Part shown: positions 10,540-19,593 of the stretch, piece by piece
Numbering within the stretch: the first letter of the stretch is position 1
Layout of the letters: each line of letters opens with the position of its first letter
Origin: Pseudomonadales bacterium
GTDB taxonomy: Bacteria > Pseudomonadota > Gammaproteobacteria > Pseudomonadales > JAHRWD01
Assembly: GCA_029210125.1 (NCBI GenBank)
Contig: JARGPR010000005.1
Location: forward strand, 77,666 to 141,665
DNA length: 64,000 nt
Reading direction: 5' to 3'
Translations under genes and position numbers: made by a program
Notes under the pieces: model-generated
What the model was told of the DNA's origin: nothing
Database searches by the model: none
What the model saw: only the letters and a program-made list of their open reading frames with translations

Positions 10540-10567
10540 ATATGGTTGCGATTGTGTTTTATTCAAG
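10540..10567 (-). promoter_or_regulatory. Sigma32 (heat-shock) promoter upstream of dnaK
   Basis: On the minus strand CTTGAAT (10561-10567) is followed after 13 bases by AACCATAT (10540-10547). Against CTTGAAA-N13-CCCCATnT this is 6 of 7 and 5 of 7 informative positions with ideal spacing, 75 bases ahead of the dnaK start. Confidence 0.65.
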
Positions 10568-10586
10568 GGGCCGCTTGAGGTGTGGG

Positions 10587-11174
10587 TTAATTTTTAGAAA
10601 CCATTACCATCGCAGCGCGGATAACGCGGCCGTTAAGGCTGTACCCTTTCTGCACAACTTGCAGCACGGTATTGGGTTCAACCTCTTTATTTTCAATCAT
10701 CGACATCGCCTGATGCATTTGCGGATCAAAAGGTTCGCCAGCGGGATCAATCACCGTCATATTGAATTTTGCGATGACATCCAGAAAGCTTTTGAGTGTT
10801 AGGCTGATCCCTTCTTCAATCGGCTTGGTGGAAGCATCGTCCGGTGGAATGGTCTCAAGGGCCCGCTCAAGGTTATCGATCACCGGCAGCAATTCAGTAC
10901 TGAATTTTTCTAGGGCAAACTTGTGGGCTTTTTCAACATCAGCCTGGGCGCGGCGGCGAATATTCTGCATCTCTGCCTGGGTGCGCAGGTTTTGGTCCTT
11001 AGCACTTGCCAGCTCTTCTTCTAGTGTTTCGATACGCGCCTGCAAAATCTCAACCGAATCGAGCCCTTCAGTGTTGCTGGGTTCGGTCGGCGGCTCGGTT
11101 TGCGACTCAGAGGGCTGGTCGACCTGATCTTGTGGTGACTTTTCTTCGTGATTGTTTTCTGAATTTTCTGACAT
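10587..11174 (-). CDS. grpE: Nucleotide exchange factor GrpE
   Basis: 195 residues. An acidic, disordered N-terminus leads into a long coiled coil ([19 protein letters not shown] and on to [15 protein letters not shown]) and a C-terminal beta domain with [10 protein letters not shown] and the closing [19 protein letters not shown]. It releases ADP from DnaK. The ATG at 11174 is favoured over the upstream GTG of the open frame because GGAG sits seven bases ahead of it. It follows hrcA by 72 bases and precedes dnaK. Confidence 0.97.
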   Translation of the reverse strand: MSENSENNHEEKSPQDQVDQPSESQTEPPTEPSNTEGLDSVEILQARIETLEEELASAKDQNLRTQAEMQNIRRRAQADVEKAHKFALEKFSTELLPVIDNLERALETIPPDDASTKPIEEGISLTLKSFLDVIAKFNMTVIDPAGEPFDPQMHQAMSMIENKEVEPNTVLQVVQKGYSLNGRVIRAAMVMVSKN

Positions 11175-11246
11175 GCTGATCTCCATGAATAACCGGTTCC
11201 AGCTCAGTGCGTTGCCAGGAACCAAACATGCGAGCCGATATGGGGA

Positions 11247-12278
11247 TCAGTCATAGGAATTCAAGGCAGAACCCAGTATTTTTGCAGTTATATCGACCAC
11301 CGGGATCACTTTTTCGTAGGCCATGCGGGTTGGGCCAATAATGCCCAGTACGCCGACGGTGTCGGTATCGAGTTCATAGGGCGCGGTAATGATAGAGCAA
11401 TCACCCAGCATCTGATGGCCGGATTCCTGACCAATAAAGAGTTGTACGCCCTGTGCGCCGATACAGCGCTCCAGCAGATGCAGCATGTCTTTTTTATGTT
11501 GCAAGGTTTCCAGTACCGCTTTGGCCTGCTCGATACTTTCCGAATCCTCACTATTTAACAGGTGGGTGTAACCGGAAAGCAGCAACTCAGGGGATTGCTC
11601 ACCAGCTTCAAAGGCCTTGCCTGCAAGGTCACGCACTGTGCGCAATTTTAGATCAAATATCTGCTGCTCTTTTTTAACACTATCGAGCAGGTCTTTGCGG
11701 ATGGCATTTAGCCCCTGGCCAAGGTAGTTCTGGTTGATATAGTTGGCCGCTTCCCGCAGTTCTGATGTGCTATAGGTTCGATCCGCATGGATAATGCGAT
11801 TTTCTACTTCTTTTTCGTTAAAGACCAAAATTACCAAAACCCGGGTGTCCGACAGCGGTAGAAATTCGACCTGTCGCAAAACTGTCTGGCTGACCACAGG
11901 CAGGGTTACGATAGCCGCCAGCTGGGTGACCTGCGAGAGCATTTCTGATGCCGCTTCCACCAGCATCTGGGTGGGTTTGTCTGGATCAAAGTTGCGCTGA
12001 ATATTGAATATCTGCTGCTCCGCCAGGGGCTGAATGGTCAGCAAACTATCGACAAAAAAACGATATCCGCGCTCGGTGGGGATACGCCCAGCGGAAGTAT
12101 GGGGTGACTGGATATAACCCTGATCTTCAAGTTCACTCAGAATGTTCCGAATCGTCGCAGAGCTGACCGAAAGATCCGCCACATCAGCAAGTGTTTTGGA
12201 ACCCACAGGCTGGCCGTCGACAATATAACGCTCGATTAGAATTTTCAGCAGTTGTTGGGCGCGGGGGTTAACGTTCAT
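11247..12278 (-). CDS. hrcA: Heat-inducible transcription repressor HrcA
   Basis: 343 residues. The N-terminal winged helix contains VGSKTLADVADLSVSSATIRN, and SPHTSAGRIPTERGYRFFVD is the family signature. A GAF-like dimerisation domain and the C-terminal IGPTRMAYEKVIPVVDITAKIL follow. HrcA represses by binding CIRCE elements. I find no CIRCE (TTAGCACTC-N9-GAGTGCTAA) upstream of this gene or anywhere in the operon gaps, so its target is probably elsewhere, for example groESL. The operon itself appears to be read from sigma32 promoters. Confidence 0.96.
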   Translation of the reverse strand: MNVNPRAQQLLKILIERYIVDGQPVGSKTLADVADLSVSSATIRNILSELEDQGYIQSPHTSAGRIPTERGYRFFVDSLLTIQPLAEQQIFNIQRNFDPDKPTQMLVEAASEMLSQVTQLAAIVTLPVVSQTVLRQVEFLPLSDTRVLVILVFNEKEVENRIIHADRTYSTSELREAANYINQNYLGQGLNAIRKDLLDSVKKEQQIFDLKLRTVRDLAGKAFEAGEQSPELLLSGYTHLLNSEDSESIEQAKAVLETLQHKKDMLHLLERCIGAQGVQLFIGQESGHQMLGDCSIITAPYELDTDTVGVLGIIGPTRMAYEKVIPVVDITAKILGSALNSYD

Positions 12279-12326
12279 TTTGGTGATGGATAGAATGCAG
12301 GTTTTTAATGTTAGTAGCTTTGTATG

Positions 12327-12354
12327 ATATGGGGCCAGCGATACGAACTTAAAG
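12327..12354 (-). promoter_or_regulatory. Sigma32 (heat-shock) promoter of hrcA
   Basis: On the minus strand CTTTAAG (12348-12354), then 13 bases, then CCCCATAT (12327-12334). The -10 matches CCCCATnT fully and the -35 matches CTTGAAA at five of seven positions. It lies about 50 bases before the hrcA start. Confidence 0.7.
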
Positions 12355-12371
12355 CGGCCTGTCGTACGCTG

Positions 12372-12400
12372 TTGTTACCTATGGGGCCTCATACTATGAT
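12372..12400 (+). promoter_or_regulatory. Sigma70 promoter of recN
   Basis: TTGTTA (12372-12377) and TATGAT (12395-12400) are 17 bases apart and 40 bases before the recN ATG. No LexA box (CTGT-N8-ACAG) was found nearby, although recN is an SOS gene in many relatives. Confidence 0.5.
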
Positions 12401-12440
12401 GCACACTTGTTATCGGCAATATCTATCCAGTTAATTTCCT

Positions 12441-14138
12441 ATGCTCCGCCAACTAAAAATCTCTAATTTTAAAATTGTTGAAGAACTTGTACTGGATCTT
12501 CAGTCTGGCATGAGTGTGATTACCGGAGAAACCGGCGCAGGAAAATCCGTGTTGGTCAGTGCACTGAATCTTGTGCTCGGCGACAGGGCAGACCGTGGCG
12601 TGGTTTTAGAAGGTGCCGAGCGAGCTGAGCTTACCGCTACCTTTGAGCTACGGGATAATGCGGAAGCACAAAATTGGCTCCGTCAACGTGATCTGGATGA
12701 CAGTCTGGGCGATGGTCTGGATGATAGCGCTCAGTGCATCATCCGCCGCATCATCACTCAGGAGGGGCGTTCCCGAGCCTATATCAATGGCCAGCCATCG
12801 CCGATGGCTGACCTGCGGGAACTTGGCGAAATGCTGGTGGATATTCATGGCCAGCACGCACATCAATCTTTGTCAAGGGCCGATGTTCAGCTTCAACTGC
12901 TGGACCAATTTGCGGGCCACACTGATCTGGTCGAGCAAGTCAGAAGCAGTGCTGAAAGCTGGCGAGTCCTGTCAGATACCATTCAAACCCTACAGGCCAA
13001 CGTGGCTGAGGCCGAGGCGCGACGGGATTTTCTGGATTTTCAACTTGCCGAGCTGCAATCGCTGGATATGTCAGAGCAGGAAATTATCGAGCTAGACCAG
13101 GAGCAAAAACGGCTTGCCCGCGCCAGCGAGACCCTCGAAGCGGGTCATTCGGCCTATCAACTTTGCAGCGATGGCAACGACTCTGCCGCCTCATCGCTAA
13201 CCAGAGCTATTCAACAGCTAAGTGATATTCCCGATCCGGCGCTGAGCGCTACCATTGAACTTCTAAACAGTGCCCAGATACAGGTAGAAGAGGCCGCCAG
13301 CGACCTGCAAGGCTACCTTGAAAAACTCGATCTTGATTCCGGCAGAGTAGGTGAGATCGAACAGAAAATGGAACAGCTTTTTGAGATGTCGCGCAAACAT
13401 CGAATTAAACCAGCGGAGCTTCCAAGGCTTTTAAACGATCTGCAGCAGGAACGGCAACAACTGGAATCCGGTGATGAGCGGCTACAGCAACTGCTCGATG
13501 AGCTCGAGGCCATCGACAAGCTGTATCGGAGCGCCGCAGCAAAAATGAGTGCATCCCGTAAAAAAGCAGCCAAAAAAATTGCCAAACAGGTAACCGAGCG
13601 GATGCAGGGGTTAGGCATGGCCGGGGGTGATTTTCGGGTTCAACTAGAAAGCCTCGATTCAAATACGCCATCGCTACGTGGTAACGAAAAAGCGATATTT
13701 GAGGTCAGCACCAACCCTGGCCAAAGCCACAAACCCCTCGGCCGTGTCGCTTCCGGCGGTGAGCTTTCCCGCATCAGCCTGGCTATTCAGGTCATTACCG
13801 CTGATCATTCAGCGATCTCTACTCGCATATTCGATGAAGTCGATTCCGGTATTGGCGGCGATACCGCAGATGTCGTTGCCGAACGATTGCATGAACTGGG
13901 GGAGAAAAACCAGATTCTCTGTATTACTCACTTAGCTCAGGTGGCCGCAAGGGGTGACCAACACTTTAAGGTATTAAAGCAGGTGATCAATGGGCAAACC
14001 CGAGTGGATCTCACCGAGCTTGTCGTTAAAGATAAAACTACCGAAATTGCCCGCATGTTAGGTGGCAACGCCGAATCCAAACAAGCCCTGGCGCACGCCG
14101 AAGAGATGTTGAGCAAGGTTACCGTTAACACGGGATAA
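12441..14138 (+). CDS. recN: DNA repair protein RecN
   Basis: 565 residues of an SMC-like ATPase that acts in double-strand break repair. The Walker A motif GETGAGKS is at residues 29-36. Two long coiled-coil arms rich in Gln and Glu (about 160-360) flank a hinge. The ABC signature LGRVASGGELSRISLA and the Walker B region TRIFDEVDSGIGG follow, with the His switch in CITHLAQVAA. Length matches the family. It is divergent from hrcA, as in Pseudomonas, where recN faces grpE. Confidence 0.97.
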   Translation: MLRQLKISNFKIVEELVLDLQSGMSVITGETGAGKSVLVSALNLVLGDRADRGVVLEGAERAELTATFELRDNAEAQNWLRQRDLDDSLGDGLDDSAQCIIRRIITQEGRSRAYINGQPSPMADLRELGEMLVDIHGQHAHQSLSRADVQLQLLDQFAGHTDLVEQVRSSAESWRVLSDTIQTLQANVAEAEARRDFLDFQLAELQSLDMSEQEIIELDQEQKRLARASETLEAGHSAYQLCSDGNDSAASSLTRAIQQLSDIPDPALSATIELLNSAQIQVEEAASDLQGYLEKLDLDSGRVGEIEQKMEQLFEMSRKHRIKPAELPRLLNDLQQERQQLESGDERLQQLLDELEAIDKLYRSAAAKMSASRKKAAKKIAKQVTERMQGLGMAGGDFRVQLESLDSNTPSLRGNEKAIFEVSTNPGQSHKPLGRVASGGELSRISLAIQVITADHSAISTRIFDEVDSGIGGDTADVVAERLHELGEKNQILCITHLAQVAARGDQHFKVLKQVINGQTRVDLTELVVKDKTTEIARMLGGNAESKQALAHAEEMLSKVTVNTG

Positions 14139-14212
14139 ATACTCAGTTTGAAGCAGGCTTACCGAACAACTTTAGGCCACCCAAATTTCCAATTCAAGGA
14201 GCCGTAATTCAG

Positions 14213-16060
14213 ATGGCCGCCAGCGAAGACAATTCTCAAAAAGAAGCCACCAAAAGGGCGATCCGTTTTACCCTTTTTTTCCTGTTGATATACACGGCGA
14301 TTCAATACTTCGAGCAATCAACACCGGAGTTGTTGAACTACTCCGAGTTCAAAAACCGCGTAGTTGCGGGTCAAATCAAAGAGGTTACGATCCAGAACGA
14401 GACCATCAGCGGTGAACTGAGCAGCGGTGATAAAAACAGTCGTTATAAAGTGGTGATCCCATCTATCGGAGACACGGATCTAATGCCGTTGCTAGATGAT
14501 AAACAGGTGACGATTAACGCGAAATCCAGTGAATTACCGTTACTGGTTCGCGGCCTACTGGGCATATTACCCTGGATACTCATCATCGGGTTGTTTATGT
14601 ACAGCAGCCGGCTGATGCAAAAACGTATTGGGGGTGCTAGCGGTGGTGGTATGTTTGGGTTTTCGCGCTCCAAAGCGCGGCGCCATGAGGGCCAGACCAT
14701 TAGCGTTGGTTATGAAGATGTCGCCGGCCTTGAACAGGCAAAAGCTGACCTGCTCGAAATTGTGGATTACCTGAAACACCCGCAAAAATACCTGGATCTA
14801 GGCGCAAAAATCCCCAAAGGTATTTTGATGATGGGCTCCCCCGGTACCGGTAAAACCTTGCTTGCAAAAGCGACTGCCGGCGAAGCCGGAGTGCCTTTTT
14901 ATAGCATCAGCGGCTCGGAGTTTATTGAGATGTTTGTGGGGGTCGGTGCATCCAGAGTGCGTGATATGTTTGAGCAGGCTCGTAAAGACGCACCCGCAAT
15001 TATCTTCATCGACGAGATTGACTCAGTAGGCCGAGTTCGTGGTACAGGCCTTGGTGGAGGCAATGATGAGCGGGAGCAAACACTCAATCAAATTCTCGCG
15101 GAGATGGATGGGTTTGAACCTGGTGAAGCAGTTGTTGTGCTGGCGGCGACCAACCGCCCCGATGTGCTCGACCCGGCCCTGCTGCGCCCCGGTCGGTTCG
15201 ATCGAAAACTAACCCTTGAGTTGCCCCAGTGTGCCGCTCGAGAGAAGATTCTGGAAGTGCATACCCGTAAGGTGCCGCTAAAGGATAAAAATTGCTTGAA
15301 GGATATCGCAAGCCGTACCGTTGGCTTTTCAGGTGCAGACCTAGAGAACCTGGTCAACGAAGCCGCTCTTCATGCTGCGAGTAATAACAGTAACCAAGTA
15401 GTAGCGGAAGATTTTGAATATGCCAGGGATAAAGTGATTCTCGGTTCAGTCCGCGACGATTTATTGACCGATGAGGAGCGTAAACGGGTGGCCTACCATG
15501 AGGCCGGACACGCCTTAACCGCGTTACATATGAAACACAGCGATCGTTTGCGAAAGGTTTCAATCATTCCTCGAGGCAGGGCACTGGGTGTCACCGAGCA
15601 GATGCCCGATGAAGATCGGCACAATTTCACCCAGGATTATCTTGAAGAGAGAATTTCCATATTGTTGGGTGGTCGCTGCGCAGAAAGAAAAACCTTTGGG
15701 GTGGTCAGTTCCGGAGCCTCGGATGATCTCAAACAAGCTACGCAGTTAGCCCGCCGTATGGTAGCTCAATGGGGTATGAATGACGCAATGGGCCCTGTCA
15801 GTTTTCCTCAGTCAGAAGACCATCCGTTTCTTGGCCGCGAGATGTCAGAACCAAGAAATTTTAGCGAGCAAACCCTGACACAGATTGATAGGGAGGTGAC
15901 CGGTTTGCTCAGCCGTTGCGAAACGATTACTGAAGAGATTATCGAAAAATACCAGGCCGATCTCGACAAACTTGCCAATGCTCTTGTTGAGCGCGAAACA
16001 TTGGATGAAGAGGAGATTAATCGACTGCTGGATTACGCAGGGTCAATAGTCCAGCCTTGA
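14213..16060 (+). CDS. FtsH-family ATP-dependent zinc metalloprotease (divergent paralogue)
   Basis: 615 residues. Two membrane helices (about 18-34 and 112-131) enclose a short periplasmic domain. The AAA domain has Walker A GSPGTGKT (208-215), Walker B IIFIDEID (263-270), the pore loop FVGVGA and the second region of homology ending RPGRFDR. The protease site is HEAGH (429-433) with a downstream Asp near 504. It degrades membrane and short-lived cytoplasmic proteins. Canonical FtsH is usually next to rlmE and folP and reads GPPGTGKT. This copy follows recN and has Ser at that Walker position, so I take it as a second FtsH. Its stop codon directly abuts that of the next, convergent gene. Confidence 0.93.
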   Translation: MAASEDNSQKEATKRAIRFTLFFLLIYTAIQYFEQSTPELLNYSEFKNRVVAGQIKEVTIQNETISGELSSGDKNSRYKVVIPSIGDTDLMPLLDDKQVTINAKSSELPLLVRGLLGILPWILIIGLFMYSSRLMQKRIGGASGGGMFGFSRSKARRHEGQTISVGYEDVAGLEQAKADLLEIVDYLKHPQKYLDLGAKIPKGILMMGSPGTGKTLLAKATAGEAGVPFYSISGSEFIEMFVGVGASRVRDMFEQARKDAPAIIFIDEIDSVGRVRGTGLGGGNDEREQTLNQILAEMDGFEPGEAVVVLAATNRPDVLDPALLRPGRFDRKLTLELPQCAAREKILEVHTRKVPLKDKNCLKDIASRTVGFSGADLENLVNEAALHAASNNSNQVVAEDFEYARDKVILGSVRDDLLTDEERKRVAYHEAGHALTALHMKHSDRLRKVSIIPRGRALGVTEQMPDEDRHNFTQDYLEERISILLGGRCAERKTFGVVSSGASDDLKQATQLARRMVAQWGMNDAMGPVSFPQSEDHPFLGREMSEPRNFSEQTLTQIDREVTGLLSRCETITEEIIEKYQADLDKLANALVERETLDEEEINRLLDYAGSIVQP

Positions 16061-19000
16061 TTACATCATTTCAATATCCTCGAAAGATATCGTTGGGATG
16101 ATGGACCTAAGCTGATCAGAGCCGCTTGCTCCAAGGGCCCCTTCGGATCTTTTGTCGAGTTCTCCAAAATCAAACTGTGCGGAGCTTGTATATTTGTTGG
16201 ATTTATCGAGAGTGACCCATGTGAATTCTTCGAAATGTCTGGTGTAATCAGCGGATTTTCCGTCTACCGGTCGGTAGTGTAACTCCAGGCTAACCCGGAT
16301 TTTGGTTTTGAATTTTCCTCTTTTAAGAGGGACGTTCGAGTTTGATTTTCGGGCAGCCATCACGTTGACGATAGCTTTAGGTGCAGAGTCAACCGAAGTG
16401 AAATGCCAATCGGAATTTTCTGAATTCGATGTGGCTTCATTGGTATTTCCCTTCAAGGTGCCGACAGCTTCGAAAACCGAGGTAATACCAAAGTGTCGAA
16501 TTAAGGCCAATTCGATCTGCGCTTTCTCAGCGGATGACTTCGCAAGCCGGTAGGCTTGCTGAATGTTGGCCTGATTGCCGGTAGCGTTAAACGCATTTAG
16601 ATAACCGGAAAAATCTCCCTGTTTGAGTTGTTCGGCCGCTATCTGTCGTTGATGTTTGTTGTACTTGTCGGTACCAAGCACACACCTCACGGAAGCCGGA
16701 GTATTCTTGTTTATTTTGGCAACGTAGGCGCTATCTCTTTTGGTCATGTCCACGCCGTACACGCATTGTTTTGTAGATAAAGCTGAGGAGCCATCTTTTT
16801 TGCAGCCATCCGTCTCTGTAAAATAGAAACTATATTTCTTGGATGACTTGGTCCGGTAGGCTAACTGATCGATGTCGGTCCCCAATTTTTTAAAATCTTC
16901 CGTGCTAGGCAGTCTCCATTCTTCAACACCTAAAAGACTGAGATGTGAACAGTAATCTTTTGCATAGTTGAAATCATGAAAGCTGTCGGAAGAGTTGATA
17001 GCTTGATCCTGCCAAATAAGGCCTCTGATGTATCGGGCTCCGCTAATTGTTTTGGGGCCGATAATTTCTCCATATACGTAATCATTTTTGGTTTCTATCT
17101 TGGCAAGCCGCCTGGTCTCACCCTCGTCCTCCAATAGTGCCATTTGTTTTTCGGCTTTAACTGTAAGCGCATTGTCAGGGTAGGTTTTTATGAATAGTTT
17201 GAGTTTTTCGATACTACTCATAGATAGACTCAATATTTGACTAAGTGCCTGCTTCGTTTGTTCGGTGCTCGGATATTTTTTTGCGAAAGTATTCAGGTTA
17301 TTAATATTATTGGACGATAGCTTCAATATTTGATTAAGCGCAGTTTTTTTGAAGGTTGTATCCGGGTATTTGGTCAAAAAAGAATTTAGCATATTGATAC
17401 TATTAAACGATAATTTCATGATCGCTTGATGTGCTTTGTTGGTCTGAGAGATACTCGGTTTGCGCTTAATAAAATTGGCTAGATCATCGATATTTCTCTC
17501 AGATAACACTAGTGCTTGATCTAACGCGCGCGATCTGTGAGCTGTGTTTGGATATCGATCAAGGAACTGATTGAGTTTATCTAGATCATTAAATGACATA
17601 TCCAATATCTTAACTGTAGCCTGGTCTACTAAATCTTTATTAGATGAGCGGCTAACAAAATTCTGTAATTTGATAATAGAATTGGATGCCTTTTTGAATT
17701 CGGCTTTATCGATATTGTGTTTATGATTTTCAATTTCATCAATTGATTGAAATGCGATAACACCTTCGCTTACTTTAAGATTGATGGTTGGTGAAAATTC
17801 AGCATCACCCAATAGTGATTGAAGCTGAGCCAAATATTGTTTCTCCACTTTGTGGTTATATTTAGCGGTAAATTCGTACTCAGAAAATATTCTTTCACTA
17901 ATTTTTAGTTCTTTTAATGATACGTTTTTCAAGGACGTTTTTCGGTTACCCACAAAAGAAGCAGGTAAATCGAATTTAGTTGATGTAACGTTAGGTATCG
18001 AAAAATATACCTTGTTATGCTTTTCCAGATCGTAGTATATATTTCCCTTTTTATAGTGGATTAGACCTAGTTGCGATCCTGGGCGATTCCATGTGCCGCC
18101 AAGTTTTTTACTGTTTCTATCAACGATAGCGTAGTTCGCGTTGATACTTTCTAAGTTTAATCCCTGTAATCGTTTGTTTATTTTTAGTTCGAGTATAGTT
18201 TCATCTCTAAAATTGTATACACCTATTAAGGTGATAGATTTGTCTGCCGATTGATTTTTTTTGGCTAATACATTGGACTTTTTTGATAGTAAGGTTTTTA
18301 GCTCATCCGTTGAAAAAGGTATTCTTTTCGTCTGTTTTGAAATGATATCTGCGCTAATAGTATTTGATTGGTAACGAGCGTTCACTATAGGCTCGCCATA
18401 TTTGATATTCACGGCACGCTCAAGTGCCTTTAGGTAGTCCTTTTTATTCTCTGATAGGAATTGAGCAATGTCGTATATCGTTGAGTGTTCAAGTGCAGGC
18501 CGATCCGACACGCACCTTGTAAACTCATCTTTATCTGTTTGTCTATTCCCAGCGCTGTAGACCCCAATAGTTTCCAGTTCGTCATGGCCTTCAAGTAGTT
18601 CTTTGCTACCCGCTGGTGGCTGCTGCTGATTGCCGTTGGAATAGTTGAATTTAACCTCTTTGGCACGGCTGATTTCCCTTTTTGTCGGTGTCCTAAATCC
18701 GTTAATTCTTAGTTCATCGATCGTGATGACCAACTCTCTACAGTATTTGGCAGCGGCAATAGGTCCAGTAATGTTGGATTTTGAATCAGCTGTGTCCTGC
18801 CAGAATAATCCGTTGTGTTGACGTAGTTGCTGGGATCTATCTTCAACCTCTTCGTAGAGTAGAGATCGATCGCTGTTATCTGCTCCTGACCATTTTATGG
18901 TGCCATTAACCGGTTGGAACGAGCCCTGCAGATTATCTGCGTCCGGTAGGCGCTCTGGTGTACCGATGGTGTGTGCCGAAATCACGGCCAGGAATACGCC

Positions 19001-19090
19001 AATGGCTACTTTTAGCGAAATAGAGTCAATTTTTAACTGGTTTGGTATGCGATTACCTGCATCTCCGGTAGACATATGATTACTTTCCAT
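16061..19090 (-). CDS. Large envelope protein with two Lcl/DUF1566-like domains flanking 31-residue repeats
   Basis: 1009 residues, function unknown. A hydrophobic segment at about 25-42 is a membrane anchor or uncleaved signal. Residues about 93-195 and 686-806 are two Lcl_C (DUF1566)-like domains: each has GLxWQD near its start and a C-x2-L segment, the first has GFRTPT and the second EWRLPS at the usual site, and each ends in a paired RCV. Between them lie five helical repeats of exactly 31 residues (487-517, 518-548, 549-579, 580-610, 611-641), with a weaker sixth before. Repeat consensus includes a Leu-Ser turn, then L-x2-F, then YP. The C-terminal 200 residues are unassigned. The gene is more AT-rich and Asn/Lys-rich than its neighbours, suggesting transfer. 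ATG at 19075 (M6) has a better ribosome site (GGAAAG) than 19090. Confidence 0.75.
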   Translation of the reverse strand: MESNHMSTGDAGNRIPNQLKIDSISLKVAIGVFLAVISAHTIGTPERLPDADNLQGSFQPVNGTIKWSGADNSDRSLLYEEVEDRSQQLRQHNGLFWQDTADSKSNITGPIAAAKYCRELVITIDELRINGFRTPTKREISRAKEVKFNYSNGNQQQPPAGSKELLEGHDELETIGVYSAGNRQTDKDEFTRCVSDRPALEHSTIYDIAQFLSENKKDYLKALERAVNIKYGEPIVNARYQSNTISADIISKQTKRIPFSTDELKTLLSKKSNVLAKKNQSADKSITLIGVYNFRDETILELKINKRLQGLNLESINANYAIVDRNSKKLGGTWNRPGSQLGLIHYKKGNIYYDLEKHNKVYFSIPNVTSTKFDLPASFVGNRKTSLKNVSLKELKISERIFSEYEFTAKYNHKVEKQYLAQLQSLLGDAEFSPTINLKVSEGVIAFQSIDEIENHKHNIDKAEFKKASNSIIKLQNFVSRSSNKDLVDQATVKILDMSFNDLDKLNQFLDRYPNTAHRSRALDQALVLSERNIDDLANFIKRKPSISQTNKAHQAIMKLSFNSINMLNSFLTKYPDTTFKKTALNQILKLSSNNINNLNTFAKKYPSTEQTKQALSQILSLSMSSIEKLKLFIKTYPDNALTVKAEKQMALLEDEGETRRLAKIETKNDYVYGEIIGPKTISGARYIRGLIWQDQAINSSDSFHDFNYAKDYCSHLSLLGVEEWRLPSTEDFKKLGTDIDQLAYRTKSSKKYSFYFTETDGCKKDGSSALSTKQCVYGVDMTKRDSAYVAKINKNTPASVRCVLGTDKYNKHQRQIAAEQLKQGDFSGYLNAFNATGNQANIQQAYRLAKSSAEKAQIELALIRHFGITSVFEAVGTLKGNTNEATSNSENSDWHFTSVDSAPKAIVNVMAARKSNSNVPLKRGKFKTKIRVSLELHYRPVDGKSADYTRHFEEFTWVTLDKSNKYTSSAQFDFGELDKRSEGALGASGSDQLRSIIPTISFEDIEMM

Positions 19091-19593
19091 GAGTTTCGGT
19101 TAATAAACTGAGTCTCGATTGAAGGGCCTGGCGAGGTTTCTGATTTTGTAAATAGAACCTGACCCAATCTGGTATTGCTTGTGCTCTGGTTCAATCGCCT
19201 TTCAGCTCTGCAAGGCGATTGAAGGTATACAAGGCACGGATCAGTTGAGTATAGAGGTGATTTCCCAGTCTTGCTTAATTATTGAGCAAAGAGGATTCGA
19301 TCAGATTCAAGTGGGGTTGTGGACCATTGGTTTTACGGTACAAGGGTAGTGGTATAGAGGTGTTTTAATAGGTATGCCAAAAATTGGCCGAGTCGCAGGA
19401 GGCTATATTGGTGCTCAATATCGGGTCAACATCGTGTTGCTGTAGAGCAGTGCAAGGCGCGAAAAAATATGCTTTAGAATGTTAATCTGCGCGAGCTAAA
19501 ATGAGCTATCGAGTGTCGTCAAAAAGCCTGTTCACAGATATTAGAGGCGGTGCGCCCGTTTGCCCATGTGGTATGAATTTGATACCAATAGAT
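19091..19593. repeat. Intergenic region with a perfect 12-bp hairpin
   Basis: About 500 bases without a recognised gene. Arms 19190-19201 and 19212-19223 (TTCAATCGCCTT and its complement) enclose a 10-base loop, without a T tract. The rest must hold the promoter of the 1009-residue protein and the 3' region of the cyclase gene; nothing else was seen. Confidence 0.5.

Noticed and set aside
12279-12440. CIRCE element or LexA box between hrcA and recN
   Set aside because: No TTAGCACTC/GAGTGCTAA pair and no CTGT-N8-ACAG; only sigma32 and sigma70 boxes can be read.
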